A stretch of DNA of 64,000 bases, taken from Catonia carolina (taxonomy: Eukaryota; Arthropoda; Insecta; Hemiptera; Achilidae). The notes below the pieces were generated by a model, which saw nothing but the letters and a program-made list of their open reading frames with translations, was not told where the DNA came from and did no database searches. Below, piece by piece: positions 10,985 to 22,371 of this stretch (positions within the stretch are counted from its first letter, which is position 1; every line of letters begins with the position of its first letter). The translations under genes were made by a program, and so were the position numbers. The stretch lies in the NCBI GenBank assembly GCA_035578175.1, contig JAQMRL010000011.1, forward strand, positions 3,297,501 to 3,361,500. The letters are read 5' to 3'.

Positions 10985-11610
10985 ATTGGAGTTACAACCG
11001 CTTGGGAAAAGAAATCGAACAACAGCAGTTTCTTCGGAGAATTCAAAACCTGTATAAGAAGAAAACACTCGAGAGATAAATCAAGATCAGACATTCCAAT
11101 ATTGTGATAAAACTTGCGTGTCTCTATACGAGCGGCTTAGAACGACCGGAAGGCTGGTCTAAGAGAAGCAAAAAATTTTGAGAAAAAGATCTTCCGTAAG
11201 ATAATGGGTCCAGAATGTAGCAGACGGATCGTACAGGTTACGAGGAAGTGAAGATTGTACAAGAAAAGATAAACGAACGATTAATTCTATGGACACCTGT
11301 AAAAAATTGATGAAAAACAGTTGACAATTTAAGATGATAAATTATAGATCTAAGATGTTGGATAAGTGTTTTAAAAAAGTCGCAAAGGATATTGAATAAA
11401 CTAAGAGATCTTTATGGACCAAACCAAATTCAGACAATTTATTATTTCAGAAGCTTCCCCGGAGAGCAAAAACAGAACACCGGACGGATGAAAGAAAGGA
11501 GAAAATCTTGCAGCGGAAGAATATCAAAACAATGGGCTGCAAAGAGATATTACAGAATGTCGAGAGTTACCTTAAGTTGTCTAAAACGATCCTACTCGAA
11601 AAAATAATCA
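10985..11610 (+). pseudogene. Decayed LINE reverse-transcriptase C-terminus (same family as 4625-5558)
   Basis: Pieces in shifting frames match the C-terminal half of the LINE at 4631-5509: KTLER.IKIRHSNIVIKLAC, LYTSGL, KKIFRKIMGPECSRR and TDERKKE-like residues. The intact copy has KIRHYTTVIKPESLYASETL, IIRKILGP and WTDERR at the same places. Many stops and frameshifts show it is long dead. Catalytic motifs lie upstream of the surviving part and are absent. Confidence 0.6.
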
Positions 11611-11679
11611 CACCCTCTTTTTAATCATTTAGGGGAAAACTGTCGAAATAAAAAATATTTGCTTTTTCTACTTCATTAT

Positions 11680-12300
11680 CTGTCATGGATTAGGCTCATT
11701 TAGTAAGTTCTGGCATCCATCTAGTTTTAGGTCTTCCCAAGCCTCGCTTCCCTCTAGGTTTATATTTCCGTGTTCGTAGAAAAGTCTGTGTGCTGGCGTG
11801 AGAAGTAAATGTTTGGACCAGTTTCTGTTATGTATTCTTGATATTTCACACAGTTATTGAACATTTAACTTGCGCGTATATTTTCGTTACATACTCTTAT
11901 CTAACCGGGTACAACCTTTGACTTCCCGCAAAAATCTTATTTCAGCAGCCTGAATACGAGATTCGTTCCTCTGTAATAACACCCACAGTTCACTCCCATA
12001 TGTGGATCATAGTGGTTTAGCCATTGCACTATAAAATTTCATTTAAATGTCCTGTCTCGTTTTTTCCTATCGTTCTGAAAATAAACCGCCTACAGCGCTG
12101 ACTTTGCCAGTTTCTCACTCACGTCATCATCTTTGTCATAGCAAATCCTGCATCCTGAATATTTAAAATCTCGAACTTGTTCAGTTACCAAGTATAATTT
12201 TTGAGCGGACCGGCAAACTTCCCTTGAATCACAGAATCTTTGATTTTTGCTCCGATATTGACAAGTCAAACTCTGCGTTAATGTTGGGCAACGTATAAAT
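11680..12300 (-). pseudogene. Decayed RTE-like LINE fragment (family with 34402-35125)
   Basis: Minus-strand frames give VRDFKYSGCRICYDKDDDVS and EKLAKSAL, then in another frame LLQRNESRIQAAEIRFLREV and KGCTRLDK. This is the post-catalytic region (thumb motif F-YLGC-I, then the W-L-KR-E-R-QAAE-RFLR-V-G stretch) of insect RTE-like LINEs. The fragment at 34402-35125 has the same order (HFRYLGCDITYD, YGSETW). Several frameshifts are present. The catalytic YADD box and the 3' end are not identifiable. Confidence 0.65.
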
Positions 12301-13721
12301 GCCATGTCGGAGGAGCCTGTCTTCTACTTAAATATATATATATATTTTCTACTACATATTACATAGTCTACACAAATTCGAATTTATTTGAATATTAATT
12401 GCATGAATATTAGATAATAATGATTTATTTAGGCGTGAACCTAAAGGTGATACAATTTTACGTACACTACATTAAATATAAATATATTGTAATTTAGTTA
12501 TTGTTGAAGACTCATTGAAATTTAGGAAGTGAATTTTAAAAAATGGTTTCAGTTTTTAAAAAAAAATTTTCTTCTTTTAAAATACCTGTCTGGAAAGAAT
12601 AGCTATTAATTTCCTTTTTCTGTCGTCCGGATACCTAAAGGTTAAAACCCAAAGAATGAACAAATTTTGGAAAAATTGGGTTTTTATTTTAGAAGATTTC
12701 TTGAATGAATCTTATCTAATTATTGTAATGATAACGTAGGCAAATTAATTTGAAATAGCGTTACAACTATACAATAGGAAAACTATTTTGAAACAGTAGT
12801 ATTACAATAACAGTAACAAGAGCTGTTTTCTCAAACTCTGACAAGAATGAAGATTAATTATTTCACATTTTCGAGATTTATATAGCATTAATTAACGGTC
12901 TCATTAATTACGGAATGAATGAATGTTGCCGTACTTTTGTGTAAACGAAATAAGAGTGAGCTAGTAAAAGAAAAAGACGCTTTATTATAAAAGGAAAGAT
13001 AATAAAAGTTTTTGTTTGTTGTTTATCCACTGCAATCGTTCCTCTTAGTTTTCGTTGGTTTTTTTTTCTTTACTGCTGGAAAATTTTTGTTTTTGTTATA
13101 AATGGAGGTTGGGCCGTTAATTAAGAAATAATTACTTGTTCTACACTGTTCTTTTTATATATTTTTTCGGGCGGTTTCGTGTTTGCGTCTTAATGATTTT
13201 TATAAGTTGTTATATTCACCCATTTTTTTTTATTGTGACAATTAAGATTAATTATTAAAATTTGCTAAATTTATGGCTGGTTTACGGACTTCATTGTCGA
13301 TATTACTTAGATTTGGGAAAAATAGTTGTGCCAACAATAAACAAAATCTTTTAGTTGATATCGTAGCCTTAAATTCGATATTGATTTACTATACTAAATT
13401 TTGTTAGGTTTGTATTACTAATTATACCAATTTGGACGTATGGAATCCAATTAAGGGGTTCGGTAAGCCATTTCAACATTGAAACTTGAAAGGTCCCAAT
13501 CGAAACTATTAGGATAATCACAGCATTACCTTGGTACAAAACGAACAATATATTACACACAGATTTACACATTCCTAAATTTGTACAAGAGATCAACAAA
13601 AATACCGAATAACACACAAATCAGCTCGCCATCTCACTCTTAGGTAATTCAAACGACACTCGCCGACTGAAACGAAGACATCCTACGGAGTTACTTTAAA
13701 GCGACAAGACAACACAAGGCT
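12301..13721. other. AT-rich DNA with no recognised feature
   Basis: It contains a short TA run near 12338. No domain-bearing frame or family repeat was found. Confidence 0.55.
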
Positions 13722-13729
13722 TACGAAGT

Positions 13730-13899
13730 TTAATCAAAAAATAACGGGAATTTCAGTTTTTTTTTTAAATTTATTAATTCATCTATATCAATTTTGTTCC
13801 CTTCAAAGTAATCCTCCTCAGATATAATAAACTTGTGCCAGCGCTTTTTCTTATCTTGGAAGCACTCTTGGAACTCACTTTTTGGTATACCTTTTAGCT
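13730..13899 (-). pseudogene. mariner transposase, C-terminal end
   Basis: The minus-strand frame reads LKGIPKSEFQECFQDKKKRW, HKFIISEEDYFEGNKIDID, then a lysine-rich tail ending at a TAA (13730-13732) just inside the inverted repeat. 'F-x-x-CFQ-x-x-x-x-RW-x-K-x-I-x-x-x-x-DYFEG' is the usual end of mariner transposases. The DDD catalytic core that should precede it is missing. Confidence 0.85.
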
Positions 13900-15937
13900 T
13901 CTTTCTTCTTCTTCTTTGAGTGCCTATCCGCTACGGATGTGGGCGACCATCATGGCTATTTTGACGTTATCCGCTGCCAACCGGAACAATTGCATTGAGC
14001 TCCTACCAAACCAGGTTCGCAAGTTCCCAAGCCAGGATATTCTTCTCCTACCGGGCTTCCTCTTGCTATCTATCTTTCCCTGCAGGATGCGTTGTAACAG
14101 TTCATAACGTTGCGAATTCCTCATGATATGACCCAAATATTGCAGCTTCCTTGCTTTCACAATATTAACAAGTTCTGTGGTTTTCTTCATTCTTTGCAGA
14201 ACTTCAACGTTGGTCACTTTATGGGTCCATGGTATTTTCAGAATCCTTCTGTAGAGCCAGAGTTCGAAGGCTTCTAGTCGGTTGGTCGTTTCTTTTGTTA
14301 GAGTCCAGGACTCCACTCCATACAGCAAGACAGAAAAAACATAGCACCTCAGAAGTCTCAGTTTGGTCCCCAAAGTAAGATCATGACTTTTGAAAGCCGC
14401 ACCCATAGAGCTAAAGATTTTCCTAGCCCTACCAATGCAACTCTTGATCTCCTGTGAGTTATCCCATGCCTCATTAATGACTGTTCCGAGGTATTCGTAC
14501 TTAGAGACTCTTACAATTCTTTCTTGATTTATATACAGGTTAGCACCCCTAATTTGTTTTTTGCTAACTACCATGAATTTAGTTTTGGAGGTGTTTATGT
14601 GAAGTCCATATATGCTGCTTGTTTCTTGGATTCTGTTCATGAGCGTCTGCAGTCCTTCTATTGAATCCGCAAAAACAATTGTATCATCCGCATACCGCAG
14701 GTTGTCCATTAACTAAAATGCCCTCCTCTAAGTTTTGTAGAGTCTCTCGAAAGATGTGTTCGGAGTACAGGTTGAATAATATTGGTGATAATATGCACCC
14801 CTGTCTAACCCCTCGCAGGATTTCCACTTCATCTGTATGCTCGCCATCAACCCTCAATATGGTCGTTTGATTCCAATACAGATGTGATATTATTTTGAGA
14901 TCTCTCCCATCGATTCCTGTCTGTTTCAATATTTCAATCATTTTCCCATGTTTGACACGGTCAAAGGCCTTCTGGTAATCAATTAAACATGCAAACACAT
15001 CACAACTGACATCCCTGCAATTTTGAAACAGGACCTGAACACTAAATAGCGCCTCTCGTGTTCCGACTGCATTGCGAAACCCAAACTGATTCGGGGCTAT
15101 TTCTCTTTCGCACAAACGGTATATTCTTCTGTGAATAACTTTGAGGAAGAGCTTCAACATGTGACTCATTAAACTTATGGTACGATAATCTCCGCATACT
15201 TTTGCCCCTGGTTTCTTTGGTAAGGCTACGAATTCCGACTTCAACCATTCGGAGGGAATTTGACCCGATTCATAGATGGAATTGAATATTGCTGTGAGCC
15301 ATTGCAGTTGTTCTACATCAAGCATTTTGAAAAATTCAGCTTGTATTTGGTCTAATCCAGCTTTTTTCCCCTCCTTTATCTGCCTAATTGCCTGTTCAAT
15401 TTCCTCCTTTAAGATACGTGGTCCTTTATTATTTGTTATGATGGGTTCTTGCCTCTCTCTAGCATCATAGAACAGCTTTTCTAGATATTTTCTCCATACA
15501 TCCTTTTGCTCATCTTTATTGACCACTAAGGTACCGTCTTCATCCATCAGTTTTCCCCATCTCTTTTTACCAAGTTTCCCAGTTATTTCCCTGACTTTTC
15601 GGTGCACATTGAAATCGTCATATCGGCTCTGATAATGCTCAACTTCCATGCATTGTTCCTGTCTTTCCTTCTCTTTTGCTTCCCTGATTTTCCTTCTGAT
15701 GGTATTATGCAACACTTTATACTGTGTAATGTTGCCCCTCTGCCTTCTTCGCTCCTTTAGTGATTCTATTTTTATGTAATCAATGGTGGCAAAACGTCGT
15801 CTTTCTTCTCGTAGTTTCTTCGTCGTGATTCTTATGATGTCATACCCATATAACCGTGTTTCGTAACCTGTTATGACCGTTTGCAGAAATTCTGGATCAG
15901 TGTTGACTGCATTCGCCAATTCTTGGGCGTTATCAAC
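13900..15937 (-). pseudogene. RTE-like LINE, 5'-truncated reverse transcriptase, nested in mariner
   Basis: Two overlapping minus-strand frames make one reverse transcriptase broken by a frameshift near 14700. The upstream frame (15919 to 14684) holds the fingers and palm: KAGLDQIQAEFF, motif A FACLIDYQKAFDRV, and motif B RQGCILSPILFNLY. The downstream frame (14709 to 13924) opens with motif C LRYADDTIVF (YADD about 14683-14694), then the thumb YEYLGTVI, YGVESWTL and a basic tail (RRILKIPWTHKVTN, LQYLGHIMR, KPGRRRISWL). This order resembles RTE/BovB-type LINEs. The apurinic endonuclease is missing through 5' truncation. The 3' end is a GAA-rich tail, seen as TTCTTCTTCTT at 13904-13916. Close relatives lie at 34160/35515 and 57310-58190. 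It is dead, but apart from the frameshift both frames are open, so it is fairly young. Confidence 0.88.
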
Positions 15938-15940
15938 TCA

Positions 15941-16302
15941 AAACGTTCTTTGTTCGAAATTCAGTAATTTCGGAACGAACTTCTCTGGCACGCGTTACAT
16001 ACAAAAAACATCCGAAAAAATTGCTTGACATGATCCAAATGATACAACCTCTCTGATAGTGATTTTGCGATCTTTCAGAATAATTTTTCTTACTTCTACG
16101 ACGCTGTCGTCATTGATGTGCTAGGGCGTCCAGGGCGGTCGTAATTTTCAATGATTTCACAACCATTTTTGAACTGTTTGTACCACTCGTAAATTCTTGT
16201 TTTACTCATAGTAGATTCATTAAAAGCCTCTGAAAAAATTTCGAATGTGGTACTACACTTTATATCATTTTTCACATAATTTTAATGCAAACTTTGATCC
16301 AT
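15941..16302 (-). pseudogene. mariner transposase, N-terminal DNA-binding part
   Basis: From an ATG at 16300-16302 the minus strand reads MDQSLH, a stop, then NYVKNDIKCSTTFEIF, EAFNEST, MSKTRIYEWYKQFKNGCEII, ENYDRPGRPSTS. After a frameshift it continues DDSVVEVRKIILKDRKITIR, EVVSFGSCQAIF and KFVPKLLNFEQRTF. This is the two helix-turn-helix units and linker of a mariner transposase, ending just before the first catalytic aspartate block. At least one stop and two frameshifts inactivate it. Confidence 0.88.
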
Positions 16303-16446
16303 TTTTTTGGAAGTAACAAATCGCCAAGCGAATGCAAACACTTGTACTCTTTTCAACTACGAACAATAAACTGTACATTAAAAATGGCTACAAATGCGAA
16401 CATACGTTAGAAACAGGTGTACCAACAAAGTAAAAAAATATTTTTG

Positions 16447-16756
16447 GAAATCGAATTAACAGAACCCGTGAAATTAAACAATTTCCCTTATTTTTTTATC
16501 AAACTTCGTACATCCACGAAGTTGCCCCTTTGGTGGGGGGGGGGGGTTCATCATTCATGATGTAAGTTATAACAAAGAAATATCATTTTCTCATTATTCT
16601 ACTTAAGAAATCAAATTAACAGAACGCGCGAAATTAAAAAAATTCTGTTATTTTTTTATTAAACCTCGTTTATTCACGAAGTTGCCCCTTTGGCGGGGGG
16701 GGGGGTCATCAATCATGATGTATAACAAAGAAATACCATCTTCTCATTATTCTACT
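16447..16756. repeat. Tandem duplication (about 160-bp unit) spanning the mariner right end
   Basis: Unit 1 (16447-16606) and unit 2 (16607-16756) share GAAATC.AATTAACAGAAC, the mariner inverted-repeat sequence, TTCACGAAGTTGCCCC or CATCCACGAAGTTGCCCC, a G run and TAACAAAGAAATA. The G runs (12 at 16535-16546, 11 at 16695-16705) mark the same place in each unit. Unit 2 therefore carries a second, diverged copy of the transposon end. Confidence 0.85.
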
Positions 16757-18497
16757 CGTACTTACGAATAGATTGTAGATTTTGCTGTAGCCTATTTAAA
16801 AAACGTTTGCATTCCATCCTAATGTTCCGCCCCGTTACCAAAATGATCTGAGTGGTTTGTTTCTTTAAAAACTATTAGAGTTCCATAGTTTCTTATAGAA
16901 AAAGCGATTTAGTTTTGAATACTAATCTGGATGAGTTCTCTCGTTCAAAACATTTGCGCTTCCAAAGTTACAATTAACAAAGATACAATATTTGTATGAT
17001 TTTTTTTTAATCTCAGTAGCTTGTTGTAGAGTCGCAAGAATATGGTAAAGAAATTTACGGTCTTGCATTTATAAAGAAGCTTGAAGTACACTAGTTCTCA
17101 GGAGACTAAGTAAATAGAGTAATTATTTGTATGTCAAGGACCAACATGCAGTGTTTTATTTTTTTTTGTACAATGGGCTCTGTTTTCTTTACACACAAGG
17201 ACTTGATGAATAGAGAAATAGTAAAATTTAAGATTTTAAGAAAATTCTAGACAAAAAAGAAAACAAGAAATATTCATACCATTTTATTTGAAATACTACT
17301 TTGTTATAAAGAAATTTATTCGTTCTGCTTGAATTATTTTATTATTTGTTGCACGGTTTTAAGATTGTTCCAGCTAAAATAGGCCATATTCAAACTGGCC
17401 TGATACGTGAAATTTGGCAATGCTTCGGTGTTTCAAAGCCAAATACGAATCAGAAATAATCGTATTGTTCAAAGTAAGATGAAATCTGTGTGGTGGTACA
17501 AGGAAATCTAAATGAAAATAACATAAATTCTATACATAATATCTAGTCATCATGAATTTTGTGAAATGTAAAAATACGTTATTCTTATTTATGTAAATTA
17601 TTTGGCGTTTGTTCGATTAATGTAAAAAAAATTAGTTGGTTTGTTAATAAAAATTTAGAGCCAATATCCAATTTTATTTTAGAAAGTTGGTCAGTCTCTG
17701 GAATTAAAGTATCAGGTAAACGAGCTTCGTGGATGAAGTTGCTGTTAAACAAAAATACAATTTTGAGAAAAATACGATAAAAATGTTCAAGTTTTATTAC
17801 TAAATTAGGCTACATAGTGCAAATAAATATTTATATAATATTAATTTTATTATATAATAGTATATTATATATATATATATATATATATAATATAGTATAT
17901 ATTAATTGACGTTCGTCATATTTTATATATAACCGCACTCACACATTTTCATCTTTATTTGGGTTTAAACTGTTTGGAAAATTCTGTGTAAAACATTGTA
18001 AAAGGCTAGCTTTGCAAACTATAAATAGGTGTGCACTAGTCAATCCATGACGAATTATTTTCATGATAATTCATTCCAAATGTGAAATAATTTTTCGATA
18101 TCTGTACTGAAAAAGATTTTTTAGTTTGTTATAACCAATTCCGTCATTTGTTTACATTTATTACGCAGTGTTTAGAAAGTTTGGCGAGGGAATGTGGAGA
18201 AGGCATTAGTAGGTATGCAGTACAATAGATAAGATATTCATTTCACCCCCCCCCCCCCCAATTCATTCTACATAATAAAATTCTACAATAACATTCTACA
18301 TAATACACAAGTTTTTCTGTTAAGCAAAACTTAAATTGTAGTCTACCTTAAAAAATACGTATTCTACAGAGATTTAAAAAATGTATTTATGTACGCATCC
18401 AGATGCCTTTAATTGACGTTTTTAGGTGCGCTAATAGCAGTGACGATTCCCATAAGACCCATTGTGTCAACTGAACGTGTAAACGACTATAGTATAT
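16757..18497. other. AT-rich DNA with microsatellites, no recognised gene
   Basis: It holds a TA run at about 17868-17890 inside a loosely palindromic AT block and a C run at 18247-18259. No domain-bearing frame was found. Confidence 0.6.
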
Positions 18498-19313
18498 TGT
18501 GACAGATCGAAGGAAAGGATCGTTTGCGAAGGTTCCAGAATTTCATTCATGAAATAGTATAGAGTGTGAAATAGTAGCAACAACAAGAGAGAATAATAAA
18601 GACAAAAATAACAACACACAATAGTAACAAGTATTGACAGTAGGACATTAATAACCATAAAGGTATGTCTATTCATAAAAGTTGTAATAACTATCGTGTA
18701 GGACTGAGCTATTATAACAGGTCGGTATCGTGTACAGCTATTATGAGGCGGGCCGGTTGTTTACGTTTTCTATTTACAAAAGACTTATTGTTGACTTGTT
18801 TACAACGGATTTTTCTAGCACTCATTATAAAGAATTTTTTTTGTACTTTATTTTTGAATGTTGTTCTATGCTCTTCTCGAACGATCTTTGTGAATGATTA
18901 TAAAAGGAGACCCCCGACGCGGTCCAGTCAGTATTCGTGTGATCTTTGTCGAGCGATTATCGGGGTGCGTATTTACAGGTTACGTATCCGAGTATTGTAG
19001 TGATTCAAGATTGTTATACTGCCTTTGTTGTGTGCGTATTGTGTAAAGTCTTTGTGTAAGTGTATTAAGATCAGTTTTGTGTATTCAGTTCCATTTTATA
19101 TGTGTAATCTATAAAAGTGATTGTAAGTTATTTATTGTTTATTATCTATTTTAAGTGAATTATTAAATCATTTATTGTATTACTTAATTATAATTAGTTT
19201 AATTATTTATTTTGTAATCTTTTAGTGAAATAAATATTTGTAATTGTAAACTTTAGTGTATTAATTATTTAATTACCTAGATCCCGAAACGGACCTTAGC
19301 AATAAGTGTCACA
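18498..19313 (+). mobile_element. Solo LTR, probably Gypsy-type, copy 1
   Basis: It starts TGTGACA and ends TGTCACA (a TG...CA type end with a short inverted repeat), flanked by ATAT on both sides (18494-18497, 19314-19317), a 4-bp target-site duplication. Inside are a TATA box (TATAAAA, 18899-18905), an arthropod-type initiator TCAGT about 29 bases downstream (18928-18932) and a polyadenylation signal AATAAA (19229-19234), giving a U3-R-U5 order. The minus-strand LTR at 31230-31886 shares GAGACCCCCGA.GCGGTC and the last 60 bases (TAGATCCCGAAACGGACC). No internal gag/pol sequence adjoins, so this is a solo LTR left by recombination. The Gypsy assignment rests on the 4-bp duplication only. Confidence 0.85.
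18899..18932 (+). promoter_or_regulatory. LTR core promoter (TATA box plus TCAGT initiator)
   Basis: TATAAAA at 18899 and TCAGT at 18928 have the spacing expected for an arthropod pol II start. The words after the initiator are conserved in the second LTR, which supports function in the ancestral element. Confidence 0.7.
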
Positions 19314-19989
19314 ATATATTACAAATATTAATTGACAACTAAAATGAGTCTCATTACGTTTTATATGTTATTCAAATAAAATATGTTTAATTCAAATAAA
19401 ATAACGTAAAATCTTAACTTGTTGATAGTAATATGATTTTAAACAATCAAAATGATCGAAAAAGCAATCGGGAGAGTCATGAAATGAAATGAAGTCTAAT
19501 GTATTTGATGGCAAATCTTTTCATAAAAGCAGATAGTTATTTTCTTTATTTTTTTATTATATTTTAATGTTGAATATAAAATTATAACTAGATAGATATA
19601 ACAGGTGTTATTTGACCCGTGAAATAGAGTAATTCTAAAATATTCATAAGGAATAAAATGATAACGAACATAAAACATACGGTTCAAAAAACAAAAATAC
19701 AGACAAAGGGAAAATCTAATATAACATATCAAGAGATTCAGACATTTCAAGTGAATGTAATAATGTTTTATATATTTCTCAAAGCTTCTCAGTTTTATAT
19801 ACCTTTTGTTACAACACAAAAAATAATACAGAACTGCTTTAAAAATTTGTATAATGTAATCTTTGTAATTAAATTATATTACAATTGTGCGTTGTAATAT
19901 TAGCCTTATGAAGTTGATATTACTGGAAAGATAAACTCTTTGAAACACATTACCTGATTCATTATAAACCAAACGAAATATTTTTGAAA
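19314..19989. other. AT-rich DNA with no recognised feature
   Basis: Overlapping frames on both strands near 19496-19897 are low-complexity and lack any domain. Confidence 0.55.
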
Positions 19990-20606
19990 CAAAATTTCTA
20001 CTGGCGCTAAAGTAGGCTCTGTAGAGAACAATTCGAAAATTAAAGTTGCAGATCTTTTAAGTTTTTATAAATTTGATTATATTATACCCGTTTGTCGTAA
20101 AATGTATACTAAGGCTTAAATCTTTAAAAAAGATTTTCATGAAAAAAAAAAACAGAAAATCACTAATTACCGCTAATCTAAGCGTTATACAAAGAAATTT
20201 TTGAAATAAAAGTTGTAGGTTTTTAAATTCTCTACAACGTTTATTTTATTACATTTTTGCGCTAAAATGCATAGTAAAGTTGCAATCTTAAGAAAAAACA
20301 TTTTTTCCACGAGAGAGCCTCCTCAAGAATCTCAGCAGAAATGGACTACTATTTCCGGTTGACCGATTTTGATGAAAATGTTCGTGTCGGGTCCGGTAGT
20401 AGTATCTAACTTAAGTTTCAAGTTTCAACTTCGTACGATGTTTCGTTCTTGAGATATTTTGCTCAAACACACACACACACACGCACACCAATCACTAAAA
20501 ACATGTTTTTTTGGGTTCAGGGGTATGAAAACGTGTATATACGGTGAAAATTTGATTTCGAAAAATCGACATGAAAGCAATACTTTCCTTCATATATAAT
20601 GAAATA
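19990..20606 (-). repeat. Repeat B, copy 2
   Basis: Minus orientation with both tandem units (GGCTCTGTAGAGAA ... CCGCTAATCTAAGCG ... ), the core GACCGATTTTGATGAAAATG and a (CA)n run at about 20469-20488 at the family position. A block between the tandem units and the core is deleted and the 3' terminal part is absent. Confidence 0.85.
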
Positions 20607-21379
20607 ATTCCTGACGAATTAGGGGAGTGAGTTGGACACCTAGGTTTTTCACTTTTGTAGCTAAAAAAGATACTTTGCTTTGTTTTATCGAAATAAAATG
20701 TTTGTAATGAGTCGTTCTACTAAACCTTTACAAAAATTAATATTTGCTTAAAGAAAGTACTAAAAAATTATATCCAATAATCATCGAACAAAGAATGATT
20801 TCATCCAGTCACCTACCGTAAAAAGTATCTGAAGAACACAGAAGAACAAACAGTTGAACTGTAGATAAAAGAAATAACACGATTTTCTATTTGAAAAGTT
20901 TTTTCTCATCTCTGTTGTAAGTTAGCTTACTTCGATAGTTTATTACACCTATTTTTCCTTTGTAGACATTTACGTCTTCTTTGCCTTTTTCATTTCAGAT
21001 TTTTTCCTGTAATATCTCTTATTTCCAAAGTGATATGTTTAGTGTTAAAAAAAGGTTTCATTTAATTATAAAGAAGCTATTAATTCACAATGAATTATTT
21101 ATAATTAAATCTCTGGAAAGGAAGTAGGTGTTAAAAAGATTAAGTTGTTTCCGCTGATAATAGTTATTCTTTAAAAAGAAAATCTGCTAAAACAAATCTA
21201 ACGTGGGTTTTCTGCTATTTATATAAAGTATTTTTATCCGTTAGATAAATGAATTGAAACAATCGCATGATATTAAATAATAGATTTTATAATTTCTAAA
21301 TTTTATTAAATTCCTTTTGATTTTAAAATAAAAATTTGTGTAATTATACAAGGTGTATTTTTATATTAATTATATTTTG
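20607..21379. other. AT-rich DNA with no recognised feature
   Basis: No gene, tRNA box or family repeat was seen. Confidence 0.55.
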
Positions 21380-21957
21380 TGTTTAGGTTTGAACCACTAG
21401 AGGCTTTACTAAGTAAAAAAATGAGAAGTTAGGTAGTTTACAATTGCCTTCCTCACTGAGAAAAAAAGTATGCGTATTAGCATGCCAGGCCCTCTGAAAA
21501 GCATCTACTTTCCACTCTGCAAATGACACCTTCACTTCATTCACCACAGGGTCTTGCTGTATAACGAAATTCATTACTCTCAGAAGAGATAACTGTGACT
21601 AGCTATATCGGTAGGATGTTGCAGTCCCAGTGCGCATGCTTAAGGAAGTTGGGGTGAAACCCCACTACAGCAGCCTCACTACGTTAATCAAACAGTCTGT
21701 TACCGAGTCTCTACTGTGAAATACTACAATGGTGGGGGTAATACTTCCCCGCCAAGTTTGACTCTTGGAACGCTCACACTACAATTTCCTTACGGTATAC
21801 CTATAGTGTCTTTTACACCTCAACCTCTTTTGTTTTTTAATGCTTCAGTCATTTAATTGGCTGACCATGTGATAAGAAACAGAACTATTTTTTGTAACCC
21901 TGGAACTAGCAGATCGAGTGGAAATAGTTAAACACTCCACCTATCTGATACGGGTAT
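21380..21957 (-). repeat. Repeat A, copy 3, interrupted by a 204-bp insert
   Basis: It reads as repeat A on the minus strand in two blocks, 21380-21602 and 21804-21957. The 17-base 3' hairpin is deleted. It lies head-to-head with copy 4, with about 28 AT-rich bases between their 5' ends. Confidence 0.9.
21603..21803. mobile_element. Unidentified structured insert of about 200 bp in repeat A
   Basis: It separates GACTAG and TAGTGTC, which are contiguous in other repeat A copies, so it is an insertion, probably with a TAG (3-bp) duplication. It is less AT-rich than its surroundings and can form stems: TGGGGT-GAA-ACCCCA near 21653-21667 and GGGG-TAATACTT-CCCC near 21734-21751. It has no poly(A), tRNA boxes, clear terminal inverted repeats or frame. 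A retroposed small structured RNA is possible, but I could not match it to a known one. Confidence 0.55.
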
Positions 21958-21985
21958 AATTATATTTTATAACCTATATTTATGC

Positions 21986-22371
21986 CCATAACAGGCAGGT
22001 GGAGTGTTATTTGCACTCGATCTGCTAGTTCTACGGCTACAAAAAAATATTTCTTTTTCTTATTACATGGTCAGCCAATTATATAACTGAAGCATTCAGA
22101 ACGGAAGAGGTAGAGGTGTAAAATACACTAGTCAGATTTATCTTCTCTGAGAGTCATGATACAGCTAGACCCTGTGGTGAATGAAATGAAGGCGTCATTT
22201 GAAGGGTGGAAAGTAGATACTTTTTGGAAGGCCTGGCATGCTGATTAGCATAGGCTACTTTTCCACTCGGTGAGGAAGGCAGTTGTAAACACCTCACTCC
22301 TTGTTTTACTTAGTAAAGCCTCTAGATGTTCAAACCAGCAATTTGGGTGATGACCTAAACAACAACATAAA
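21986..22371 (+). repeat. Repeat A, copy 4
   Basis: From CCCATAACAGGCAGGTGGAG to TGATGACCTAAACAACAAC. With copy 3 it forms a long inverted repeat. Confidence 0.9.

Larger units (their letters stand above)
13722..16510 (-). mobile_element. mariner-like transposon split by a LINE
   Basis: The left end TACGAAGTTTAATCAAAAAA (13722 on) returns inverted at 16480-16510 (AATTTCCCTTATTTTTTTAT then CAAACTTCGTA). The repeat is about 31 bp, starts at a TA on both sides and has few mismatches. Transposase remnants lie at both ends in the same orientation. The N-terminal part is 15941-16302 and the C-terminal part is 13730-13899. Between them sits a minus-strand LINE (13900-15937). About 170 transposase residues that should lie between the two parts are missing, so the element was already deleted or lost them at LINE insertion. 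Confidence 0.88.

Noticed and set aside
14661..15470. Plus-strand frames opposite the RTE-like LINE
   Set aside because: They are antisense shadows of the reverse transcriptase.
21603..21803. Insert as a spliceosomal snRNA (U4- or U12-like) pseudogene
   Set aside because: Hairpins look superficially similar, but the conserved snRNA sequences and an Sm site are absent.
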